Below, in pieces: positions 49,001-57,339 of a stretch of 64,000 nucleotides of DNA (positions are counted from its first letter, which is position 1; each line of letters starts with the position of its first letter). Source of the stretch: Paenibacillus amylolyticus (GTDB taxonomy: Bacteria > Bacillota > Bacilli > Paenibacillales > Paenibacillaceae); contig NZ_RIAS01000006.1 in NCBI RefSeq assembly GCF_003719335.1, positions 62,001 through 126,000 of the forward strand. The letters are read 5' to 3'. A program made the position numbers and the translations under genes. Under the pieces are notes generated by a model. It had not been told where the DNA came from, searched no databases, and worked only from the letters and a program-made list of their open reading frames with translations.

Positions 49001-52000
49001 CCTTCGTTAACTTCTCCACATCTATAGAACCCTTCAATTCCAGAGCTACTCGTTCAGTAAACGCAGCAGACTGGTGCTGCCTTGCTTTGGATGCAAACCA
49101 TAATTGTTTTTGTTCACTTGTAACGGGGTAAACTTCACTTGTTTTTTCCACTTCCCTTAGTGGACTGTCTAGGTCAGGCTGGTGTTGAAAGAACGTATTT
49201 CTTTTTAGCTCATATATACTCATATATACAGCTCGCACAATTTTATTTATATCCTCTTCAGTATGTGCTGTTGATAAAAAGCAGTTACGCCCCTCCCAAA
49301 TGTATACGCCGTTTTTGATCATTAGATAATAGAACAGTTCAATATCCACAAACGATACAAACCTGAAGAGTGATCCACAGTTGACCATATGAATAGGAAC
49401 GTTTTCTTGTTTAAAGAACTCGTTCAAGGTATGCATAAGTTTATTGGTGCGTTCGTTTAATTCCCTTTGCAGACCCGGCCCTCTGTCCTTTAAGTACTCT
49501 AACGTTTTCAATGCCGCCTTCATTGTTATCGGATGAGTACAGAATGTCCCGCCTACAAATGTTTTGATCTCAGCATGAGGCGGATAGGAATCATCCCCAA
49601 ATTCCCAATATCCTCCATCTACTGCATCCAAATATTTTGATTTTCCCGCAACGACACCGATTGGCATCCCACCACCAACAACTTTTCCATAGACAGCGAT
49701 ATCAGCTTCGATATCATACCATCCTTGGGACCCCCTAATATCAATCCGAAAACCCGTGATAACTTCATCAAAAATCAAGGCTATACCAGACTGCTCTGTT
49801 AAGGTTCTTATCTCTTGGATAAAGGCCTTAGGTTGTAGATCGGGTCTGCGGCTCTGGATTGGTTCTACTACCACTGCAGCAATTTCATCTTTATATCGCT
49901 CTAAAACTTCTAACGCATGGGGGCTATTATAGTTTAGGATGAGAACATCCTTTAAGTAACTTTCAGGGATACCCGGGGCCATCGGCAACGCCTCTCCATC
50001 ATCTGCATTCATATCGGCAACGCCAAGAACTCCGTCAAAGGTTCCATGATATGATCCAGAGAATAGCACTATTTTGGAACGTCCACTCTGTGCTCTAGCC
50101 AATCGGATAGCCACCATAATCGCTTCAGTTCCAGAATTATAGAAAGCAACCCTTTCACATCCTGTTATCTCTCGTATTAGCTCGGATACCTGACCAGCTA
50201 TATTAGACATAGGCCCAAGAGGAGCGGGTTGGCTGCTAATTTCAATTTTCAACTCATCTGTTATAAATGAGGGATTATGACCAAACAAATTCACGCCAAA
50301 CCCCATCGTAAGATCAATGTATTCATTACCATCCAGATCCCATAGTCTCGAACCCATTGATTTTTCTGCAATCACGGGGTATACCATTTCTTTCATATAT
50401 GAACGAAAACCTGAGGCATTACGATTATTAGCATGTACTTTTCTATAAGTCTGTGTATATTTTTTAGACTGCTTTGTTTTCTTGGTATATTCTTCGATGA
50501 AAGAATCCATAAAGTGCTGCTGCTCTTTAGACAGACCACTTTCGGAACGAATAACAATAGGTTGGAATGGTACAAATACCTTTTGTTTGGGTTGCAGATC
50601 AGCATGAAGCGTAGTATCTCTATGCTCCTTAATATGTTCAATGCTTATTTCTCCGCGATCACTGTTGCTGTTCATCGAAACAGATGTTGAAACCTGTTCT
50701 ACAGCACCACCCTGTTCCATTCTCATTAGATCTAATTGTTGAGTGAAAATCTCATTTAAATTTTTCTGGTGATTATTTAACAGATTAATTTGCTGTTCCA
50801 TAATACTTAAGAAGCTTGAATCAGTTGAGCGACTTGCCGGTGCTGATCTAATAACATTTTTCGGAGTTATGATTTGAGATGCTTCTTTTGAGTGTTGAAC
50901 ATCATCTGATTCCATCAATGGAGCATGCTCCATAATATATTTATTTAACTTGTTCAAACTAGTAACGGATTCAAATAACAAATTTACGGGAATATCTACT
51001 GAGAATTGTTTCATGATACTGATTTTGACTTGATTCAACATAATAGAGTCGATACCCATCTCTAAGAAATGGGAGTCTGTGTTGATCTCATCCCTGGAGA
51101 ATCCAGTTATTTTTTGAAATATATCTTTAAGAAGCTCTCTATGATCCGCAGTATTTTTTAATGTTTTTTTCACACTTCGATCCTCCTCCACCACGGCCTC
51201 ATTACGAACCATCTTCTCTCTTGAAGTTTCAGTTCGTTCTACCCAGCATCTCTTTTTCATGAACGGATACACAGGCAGCGGCACTTTGTTTGGTTTGGAA
51301 TCTCCTTTAGACAAGTCGAAATTTGCACCTTGGATATAGCATTCACGTAAGATTTCTATATCTTTTTTGTTTATTGGAGTCCGGGTGTCATATTTGCCTA
51401 AGATCTCGCTTGCTTGTTTAGAAAAATCCTGAATAAGTGATTGCTCATCCACATGTTCTTTTGGAATGAGTCCTCCTGCAATTAGAACTTCTGTTAGTTT
51501 CGATCTCAACTCTTCAAGTGTGCGCGCGACAATACCGATCCGCAGTGGGAAATGAGTTCTACCTATATTAGCCGTATAACAAATTTCTTTTAGTGTGTAA
51601 TTAACATTACACGAAAGAAATTCCGTGTATTTTTTCACCAATTCGTACAACGAGTCATGAGTCTTAGCTGACAAGGTAAATAATTGATAGTCGTCTACTT
51701 CAGTGGGAACAGGCTGCTCCAGGCGGTTGTATTCTTCCAAAACAACATGACAATTCGTACCACTGAACCCAAACGAACTTACTCCACTGCGTCTAGGGAT
51801 GTTATTCGTTTGCCAATTTGTTAAATTTGTCGGAACGTACAATGGAGTACCCAAGAAATGAATGTTCCGGTTAGGTTTTTTAAAATGGGTTAGTGGCGGT
51901 ATTTCTGTATGCTGCAAACAAAGGATGGTTTTAATTAGACTGGCAATACCCGCTGCTTCATAAAGATGTCCAATGTTGGCCTTGACTGATCCAATTCCAC

Positions 52001-55000
52001 AGAACTGTTTGTTGGAAGTATGTTTCTGGAACGCATGACTTATCGCGTTAATCTCTATAGGATCACCTAAAGGAGTACCTGTACCATGCGTTTCAATATA
52101 TGAAATGGTCTCTGGTTCAATCTCAGCGTTCTGCCACGCTTTTAAAATAAGATTGGTCTGAGATTCTGTATTAGGAGCGGTCATACCTACGGTTGCTCCG
52201 TCCTGATTAATTGCACTTCCTTTGATCACTGCGTGGATATAGTCCCCATCCGCAACGGCTTGCTCCAACGACTTTAACAAAATAGAGGCTACTCCTTCTC
52301 CAGTTCCCGTACCATCTGAATCATCATCGAAGCTTCTAGCTCGATCGTCTGAGGACTCCATACCAATCCCTGACTTGATTGGGAGGAGAAGTGTCCTTAC
52401 ACCTCCAGCAATAGCCAGTTCACTCTCGCCTCGTATAATGCTTTCACATGCCATATGCACAGCTACTAGTGAAGAAGAGCAGGCCGTGTCGATTGTTATT
52501 GCTGGCCCTTTAAAATTCAGTAAATATGAAATTCGACCTGATATGATGGAAGAAAGGTTACCAACAGCATATTGTGCTATGGAGGCGTTATCACCTTCCA
52601 TTACTAATTGCTCATAGGTTTGGCCGATTTTTGACGCCCCAACAAAGACACCGACTTGACGTCCGGATAGCTGTCCTCCTCCATATCCCGCATTTTCAAG
52701 GGTGTGCCAGGCCGTTTGTAAAAATAATCGTTGATTAGGGTCCATAAGTTCTGCTTCTTTGGGTGTCATTCCAAAAAATGAATAATCAAATTTATCGATT
52801 TCTTTGAGAAATCCTCCCTCAACAAATGTGAAATCGTTGTTCTTTCTATTAATGAACTGACGCGCATCCTTAGCTCTCTCCTCACTCAATGGACCGATCG
52901 CATCTTGCCCTGTAGCAACTATTCTCCAATATTCATCTAAATCAGCCGCTCCAGCAAACTCACCTGACATTCCAATGATCGCAATATCACTTTTCTTAAA
53001 GTGCGGGAGGTCATTAACTTCCTTTTGTCGCTTTGTTTTCGATTTAACATCTATTTCCTGACTTTCAGTACCTAAGAGGTAATTCGCTAACTGATTAATC
53101 GTTGGATACGAGAAAAAGTCAGATGTCGGAATAACGATGTTCAATTCATCTTCTACTTGAGTAGCAATTTCCGTTAATTGGATAGAAGTTGCTCCTATTT
53201 CAAAGAAACGATCATGTTTGTTTACATCATGGATCGACAATACATCTTTAAAAATCTTTACAAGTTTATTTTCGAATTCTTCAACTTGTTCTTTGGGACT
53301 TTTTTTGGCTGCTCGAGTTTCCTCATCGACTGCTTCATTGCTGGGTACAGATTGGGATTTGTACATACCACTAGAGTATTCGTCAGCTAATTTGTATCGC
53401 TGCACTTTCCCACTGGTCGTTTTAGGTAACTGCCGAACAGGTACCACATCTGTAATTTTCCATCCGGTCTGTTCATTGATATAGCCCTTTAATCGTGCAG
53501 CATATGCTGAGAAATCTTTGGAAGAATCTTTATGCACCACGAAAAGAATGATTTGATCTTCATTTGTCGTTGTGTCGTAAACACCACATGCAGCCACTTT
53601 CCCGAGCTCAATATTCTCGAATCCTTCAGCGACTCTTTCTATATCATGTGGGTATACATTCTGACCATTAACAAAAATAATATCTTTATATCTTCCAATC
53701 ACATACAATTTCCTATCTACAAAAAATCCCAAATCCCCTGTTCTAGTCCAGCCATCTAACGTTTTGAGTTTGGCGGTAGCTTCCTCATTATGATAGTAAC
53801 CCTGGGTCACATTTTTTCCTTTTATTTGAACATGTCCGTAGAACCGATCGGGGACTACAACATCGTTATCATCTGTGATCCGTAAATCGCAGTTCTCAAA
53901 AACAGTGCCCACATGAACCACTGATAAGCCTTCTTCTTGATCGTCAGTTACATGTATTGCGTTACCGATAGTTAGTAATTTTCTATGAAGTAACAACGGC
54001 TCGGACGTTAATTTCCCTGCTGAAACTCCCACCGAGGCTTCAGCTAGTCCATACGCTGCAAACATAGCGTCTGCTCTCAACTGATACGGGGCTAAACATT
54101 GCATAAAATTCATACTAACTTGATGCGCTATCGGCTCCGCTCCATTTAGAATAATTCTTAAACTTGAGAGATCCCAATGCTCTGCATTTTCTTTTTTGAA
54201 TTTTGAAAACAAATACTTTAAACCAAAATTAGGAGATCCTGTAAAGGTTATTTTATGATCGCTAATTTTTTTCATCCATAACATAGGACGGCGAATAAAC
54301 GTCGAAGTAGCAATCAGATGCTGATTCAGGCCACTAACTAAGGGCAAGAGATGATATACGATTAATCCCATATCATGTGTTAACGGCATCCATGATAACG
54401 TCGAATCTTTTGCTGTAATACCTAATTGGGTCGTAATATCTCTGATGTTATACATTAAATTCTGATGGGTTAAAACGACACCTTTAGGTGTCCCTGTTGA
54501 TCCAGAAGAGAATTGAATAAACGCAATTTCTTCGCTTGTTCGGGATATACCAGAATGATGTGGCTCATGAGCTCTTGAATCTTTGTGCTCATAAAACAAC
54601 ACCCTCTCATGCATGCTCAGAGTATACGGATCAATAACCGATTTGGACAATAGTCTGTCCCATATCGATTGATCTGTGATTATGTACGGATTTTTGAGAG
54701 TCACCCAGACCTCGAATAATTTTTTTCTATGCTCGTTATTATTTCCTGTCGCCAAGGGAACAGGAATGATACCTCCAAGAATACATGCCCAGTAGTAGGT
54801 TACAAATCTGTTCATGTCCTTCTCTTCGAAATAAAGAACCAATTCATCATCAACGCTTACCCCTTTGCTATTGAGGAAGTCCAACGTATGAAGTGCTTCG
54901 AAATACAGTTGTCTATAAGAAATGAATGTTGTATCGCTGTCCCCATTGATGAAGTTAATACCGCGATCTTCGATCTCACTAACTCTTTTAAAAGCCTCTA

Positions 55001-55022
55001 TTAAAGAAGTAGGAAAATTCAT
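46023..55022 (-). CDS. Hybrid PKS-NRPS: FAAL-ACP-KS-ACP-aminotransferase-C-T-C (iturin ItuA/MycA-like)
   Basis: The 2,999-residue assembly enzyme starts at the ATG at 55022 (GGGAG site), not the upstream GTG. Domains: fatty-acyl-AMP ligase (1-570; SSGSTGTPKGV, YGLAEAS), ACP1 (GATSIQL, Ser613), ketosynthase (677-1100; TACSSS Cys848, HGTGT, NIGH His1019), an AT-less linker, ACP2 (GIDSIML, Ser1326), class III aminotransferase (PLP Lys1780, YGKVVGGG), C (HHIIADG near 2095), T (GGNSLQ, Ser2467) and C (HHIGHDG near 2664). It activates a fatty acid, extends it once with malonate, and transaminates the beta-keto group, as ItuA/MycA does. The adenylation domain expected between the first C and T is missing. 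No acyltransferase domain is present; the neighbouring malonyl transacylase supplies it. Confidence 0.95.
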   Translation of the reverse strand: MNFPTSLIEAFKRVSEIEDRGINFINGDSDTTFISYRQLYFEALHTLDFLNSKGVSVDDELVLYFEEKDMNRFVTYYWACILGGIIPVPLATGNNNEHRKKLFEVWVTLKNPYIITDQSIWDRLLSKSVIDPYTLSMHERVLFYEHKDSRAHEPHHSGISRTSEEIAFIQFSSGSTGTPKGVVLTHQNLMYNIRDITTQLGITAKDSTLSWMPLTHDMGLIVYHLLPLVSGLNQHLIATSTFIRRPMLWMKKISDHKITFTGSPNFGLKYLFSKFKKENAEHWDLSSLRIILNGAEPIAHQVSMNFMQCLAPYQLRADAMFAAYGLAEASVGVSAGKLTSEPLLLHRKLLTIGNAIHVTDDQEEGLSVVHVGTVFENCDLRITDDNDVVVPDRFYGHVQIKGKNVTQGYYHNEEATAKLKTLDGWTRTGDLGFFVDRKLYVIGRYKDIIFVNGQNVYPHDIERVAEGFENIELGKVAACGVYDTTTNEDQIILFVVHKDSSKDFSAYAARLKGYINEQTGWKITDVVPVRQLPKTTSGKVQRYKLADEYSSGMYKSQSVPSNEAVDEETRAAKKSPKEQVEEFENKLVKIFKDVLSIHDVNKHDRFFEIGATSIQLTEIATQVEDELNIVIPTSDFFSYPTINQLANYLLGTESQEIDVKSKTKRQKEVNDLPHFKKSDIAIIGMSGEFAGAADLDEYWRIVATGQDAIGPLSEERAKDARQFINRKNNDFTFVEGGFLKEIDKFDYSFFGMTPKEAELMDPNQRLFLQTAWHTLENAGYGGGQLSGRQVGVFVGASKIGQTYEQLVMEGDNASIAQYAVGNLSSIISGRISYLLNFKGPAITIDTACSSSLVAVHMACESIIRGESELAIAGGVRTLLLPIKSGIGMESSDDRARSFDDDSDGTGTGEGVASILLKSLEQAVADGDYIHAVIKGSAINQDGATVGMTAPNTESQTNLILKAWQNAEIEPETISYIETHGTGTPLGDPIEINAISHAFQKHTSNKQFCGIGSVKANIGHLYEAAGIASLIKTILCLQHTEIPPLTHFKKPNRNIHFLGTPLYVPTNLTNWQTNNIPRRSGVSSFGFSGTNCHVVLEEYNRLEQPVPTEVDDYQLFTLSAKTHDSLYELVKKYTEFLSCNVNYTLKEICYTANIGRTHFPLRIGIVARTLEELRSKLTEVLIAGGLIPKEHVDEQSLIQDFSKQASEILGKYDTRTPINKKDIEILRECYIQGANFDLSKGDSKPNKVPLPVYPFMKKRCWVERTETSREKMVRNEAVVEEDRSVKKTLKNTADHRELLKDIFQKITGFSRDEINTDSHFLEMGIDSIMLNQVKISIMKQFSVDIPVNLLFESVTSLNKLNKYIMEHAPLMESDDVQHSKEASQIITPKNVIRSAPASRSTDSSFLSIMEQQINLLNNHQKNLNEIFTQQLDLMRMEQGGAVEQVSTSVSMNSNSDRGEISIEHIKEHRDTTLHADLQPKQKVFVPFQPIVIRSESGLSKEQQHFMDSFIEEYTKKTKQSKKYTQTYRKVHANNRNASGFRSYMKEMVYPVIAEKSMGSRLWDLDGNEYIDLTMGFGVNLFGHNPSFITDELKIEISSQPAPLGPMSNIAGQVSELIREITGCERVAFYNSGTEAIMVAIRLARAQSGRSKIVLFSGSYHGTFDGVLGVADMNADDGEALPMAPGIPESYLKDVLILNYNSPHALEVLERYKDEIAAVVVEPIQSRRPDLQPKAFIQEIRTLTEQSGIALIFDEVITGFRIDIRGSQGWYDIEADIAVYGKVVGGGMPIGVVAGKSKYLDAVDGGYWEFGDDSYPPHAEIKTFVGGTFCTHPITMKAALKTLEYLKDRGPGLQRELNERTNKLMHTLNEFFKQENVPIHMVNCGSLFRFVSFVDIELFYYLMIKNGVYIWEGRNCFLSTAHTEEDINKIVRAVYMSIYELKRNTFFQHQPDLDSPLREVEKTSEVYPVTSEQKQLWFASKARQHQSAAFTERVALELKGSIDVEKLTKALQTITGRHEALRTVIDHSGEQQMVLTDKNVEINTTDLTADLRTAKDLVFKEWMAKESENQMELSPDSTLTKYHLLKMEKNYHIFVMSFHHIIADGWSISVVVDELHKLYSAYCSHEHDLIELPAPGQFREYLDWREKQFNTLEHTKAVQYWKSIFAEPVKNIVIPSITEDMLKREFQGKRIHFKLEKSVTDKLRKLSIHSQNSLFVTLFAVYKVFVHRLTGYSKLVIGIPVSGQAQMQNYNLIGNCASVLPVVSKVNKGGSFRDYLASLKEAIKELEDVKKFPFSMFIDSLNFNHVPELNVLFNMDRPISKTKLHDLDVKLIPTPIQYSKYDLFMNVMDVNGELWCELDVNTQLVQEHEIDLWVSYFNELVSKITENEDSHLENIIIDHELEHRMKALVSKEHTLNSCISQQDDSVQAVESNSENISITEEKLTAIWKEILSIRKIGVHDSFFELGGNSLQATTIFSRIHKEFNISIPLSELFISTTIRAMSRYIENCEGSDRTEYTPIPSRDILLAENENKLLEPHCYPLSNAQERVWFRAQFTGHAYGDVYLYEFKNGLHIEIFQQAVNILIERHEIMRTTISEVGGVFYQKVHHLLKVPFEYADLAHYSDEEQRERIAEDAQRQKITEFDLTVESFYRMKLYHLADQQFIFLLSVHHIGHDGWSHYAFLNDLFKIYSSLIRGEDPHKIAQPRQYADFSLWQHKQITTKRVEKQREYWKEKLQRSAPVLQLPGDSEEKIKEQETISEICRYTLTPELTKKIYDLNVSSGRTTNFITVLAALKIWMAHVTDETLITIGSTLSGRTHPDLEGMIGLCINPVAMRTELSGNPTMQDVLQRVADTCVGAYTNQEYPFDLVMQDQYVMHDQIKSLYSVCLIGQNAHTTKLQNDEIDIRFCNLDEFQTKGMDITVGNYEMDHNEKTKLDLLIYLFDNDDQLLFEIYYNHTKFCTDTIQNFFEQMEQVLDQMVNSPSMRLSQVKLNDDTLLQELFN

Positions 55023-55049
55023 TTCAACAACTCCCACTGGAATTTTATT

Positions 55050-56252
55050 TTATGCATATTCTCTCAGCCATTTATTTTTGAAGTTCTCTTGTTCTTCCGA
55101 AGGAATATTTTTCAAAGCAAATACCTTCAATATATATTGGATAATTTGTCTATCACGATTTGAATTAAGGGGATCATTGTTCTTCAAATCATTTATCTTT
55201 TGATAGATTTTATGAATTTCATTATAATTCGCATCAGAAGAGTTATAGTTTTTCATCACCACACTGTGATCTAGTAATTGATTAATAGAAGAAAAATCAG
55301 GTCTAGTCCTCCCAAAATGATCATTCTGATTTTCCATCATCATTTTCACCTGATCAACGTCTTTACTTGTACAAAAGGATACATATGGGAAATGTTTCTT
55401 ATCATCATCTATCATATTACCCAGCACTTTCCTCGGACCGATTTCGACAAATGCTTTCGCACCATATTTAATTATATTATCCATTGTTTCCTTCCAACGG
55501 ACTGGTTTGGTAATTTGTAGAACAAGCATTTTTTTCAACGTATTCACCGTATGAGGAAGAGCGTCTATATTTGATAGAACTGGGAAATTCCCTTTGTTCA
55601 CTTTTATATTACTTAATACATCAAACATATTATTCGCCGCATTTTGCATCGTATCGTTATGAAATGCGCCTGAGTTATTAATCACTTTATAGTGGATATT
55701 TTTATCTTTAAGATGGTCTATAAACATCTCTGTAGCTTCGATCGTTCCTGAAAAAACCTTATTTGATTTTGAATTATGACATGCGAGAGTTAAATTTTTC
55801 CAAAGTTTCTTTGTACGATCATAAATTTCTTCTAAATCTGAGTCATCGGAATGCATCACCGCAATCATTCGCCCAGGAAATTGTTCTGCAGCTGCTTGCA
55901 TTAATTCGCCTCGTACTTTTACAATGTTTAAAGCTTCTTTGAAAGAGATGCATCCACTGCTTACCAGAGCGGCATATTCTCCTAAACTGTGACCAGCAGC
56001 TACAGAGGGACTCCATCCGATTTCTTGATGAAAAACTCGAAATGCTGCAATGCTGACAGCAAGAATCATGGGTTGTGCATCCCGAGTATTATCCAGGTTA
56101 TAATCCGGCCTCCAGCATTTTGTTATATCCATCTTGATGATTTCACTTGCCTCATCAAGTGTCTGGTTCGCCAGGGAAAATGATGAGCACAGTTCCTTTC
56201 CCATACCTATATATTGAGAGCCTTGACCTGGGAAAATTAAAGCTACTGACAT
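55050..56252 (-). CDS. Malonyl-CoA:ACP transacylase acting in trans (FenF/ItuD-like)
   Basis: This 400-residue acyltransferase has PGQGSQ, the nucleophile motif AAGHSLGEYAAL and the GAFHNDTM histidine. It ends in an extra polar segment of about 100 residues (from DHFGRTRPDF), the length and layout of FenF/ItuD. It loads malonate on the ACPs of the adjacent AT-less hybrid enzyme, as in iturin-type operons. An AGGGAGGAT site precedes the start. It lies 27 bases before the hybrid gene in the same transcript. Confidence 0.93.
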   Translation of the reverse strand: MSVALIFPGQGSQYIGMGKELCSSFSLANQTLDEASEIIKMDITKCWRPDYNLDNTRDAQPMILAVSIAAFRVFHQEIGWSPSVAAGHSLGEYAALVSSGCISFKEALNIVKVRGELMQAAAEQFPGRMIAVMHSDDSDLEEIYDRTKKLWKNLTLACHNSKSNKVFSGTIEATEMFIDHLKDKNIHYKVINNSGAFHNDTMQNAANNMFDVLSNIKVNKGNFPVLSNIDALPHTVNTLKKMLVLQITKPVRWKETMDNIIKYGAKAFVEIGPRKVLGNMIDDDKKHFPYVSFCTSKDVDQVKMMMENQNDHFGRTRPDFSSINQLLDHSVVMKNYNSSDANYNEIHKIYQKINDLKNNDPLNSNRDRQIIQYILKVFALKNIPSEEQENFKNKWLREYA

Positions 56253-56291
56253 CGTATCCTCCCTCTTTCCTAGAAATCTATTTCCTACGTT

Positions 56292-57329
56292 TTATCCTGC
56301 CAATATAGAATGTATGATTTTAAGCGCTTTTTTGATATCCGTAGAGTTGATCCCTGAATGAGTAACCATTCGTATTCTGTTCGTGCCTAGTTCTGCTAAA
56401 TTTAATCCCCTTTTTGTCGCTTCTTCGATAAAAATCTCTGTTGTGAGTTTAGATGCGTCAACACGAAAGAAGACAATATTAGTATCAACGTTTTCCGCTT
56501 CTAAGATCACTCCAGGTATACTGGCCAAGCCTTCGACCAACATCCTCGCATGTTCATGATCCACAGTTAATCTGTCCATGTATTCATCTAACGCAATTAA
56601 CGCAGGAGCTGCTATGATTCCTGCTTGCCTCATACCTCCTCCCAACATTTTTCGAATTCGGTACACTTTATTGATAAACTCTTTTGAACCGGCAACCATA
56701 GAACCGATCGGAGAAGATAATCCTTTAGATAAACAAATTTGTACTGTATCTGCAAATTTTGTAATTTCTCTTGGTGCTACTCCTAATGAAATTGCTGCGT
56801 TAAATAGTCTTGCTCCATCCATATGGATTGGTATCTTTTTCTTGATCGAAAAAGCTTTCAACTCTTCAAGATACGATAGGGGCAAAACCTTTCCCCCCAT
56901 TCGATTATGCGAGTTTTCAATACAAATTAGGGATGGAAGCGCGAATTGAGGATCGTCTACATCCTTAGGAAACGTTTCTTCCAAGTCTTGGATACGAAGT
57001 GTTCCATCGGACATGGTGGGAATTTTTTCGTACATAATACCGCCACATACGGATGCCCCTGCAGCTTCATAGATATAGATATCACTTTCATCCCCTACAA
57101 GGATTTTTGACCCCCTCACACAATGTGCCATAATCGATGACAAATTTGCCATAGTACCACTAGGCATCAATATGGAAGCTTCTTTTCCTAAGATTAAAGC
57201 AGTCTTCTCCTCCAGTTCTTTGACTGTAGGATCTTCACCGTACACATCGTCTCCGAGAGCTGCAGTTTGTATCGCTTCCATCATCCTTGATGTAGGCAGG
57301 GTAAAGGTATCACTTCTAAATTCAATCAT
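56292..57329 (-). CDS. Threonine aldolase (low-specificity, PLP)
   Basis: This fold-type I PLP enzyme cleaves L-threonine or L-allo-threonine to glycine and acetaldehyde. Seen: the N-terminal MIEFRSDTFTLPT, ALGDDVYGEDPTV, MPSGTMANL (phosphate-binding region), HMDGARLFNAAI and the PLP-lysine motif QICLSKGLSSPIG. I set the start at the ATG at 57329, which has AAGGAG six bases upstream, over an earlier ATG at 57347. The length of 345 residues is normal. Here it may supply glycine to the two Gly-specific modules, or remodel the threonine pool used for diaminobutyrate; both are inference from context. Confidence 0.9.
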   Translation of the reverse strand: MIEFRSDTFTLPTSRMMEAIQTAALGDDVYGEDPTVKELEEKTALILGKEASILMPSGTMANLSSIMAHCVRGSKILVGDESDIYIYEAAGASVCGGIMYEKIPTMSDGTLRIQDLEETFPKDVDDPQFALPSLICIENSHNRMGGKVLPLSYLEELKAFSIKKKIPIHMDGARLFNAAISLGVAPREITKFADTVQICLSKGLSSPIGSMVAGSKEFINKVYRIRKMLGGGMRQAGIIAAPALIALDEYMDRLTVDHEHARMLVEGLASIPGVILEAENVDTNIVFFRVDASKLTTEIFIEEATKRGLNLAELGTNRIRMVTHSGINSTDIKKALKIIHSILAG

Positions 57330-57339
57330 ATTCTGCTCC

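Noticed and set aside
46023..55022. Iturin, mycosubtilin or bacillomycin synthetase itself
   Set aside because: The starter part matches, but the following enzymes have only four A domains, no epimerase domains and different predicted residues, whereas the iturin line has seven amino acids with D-residues.
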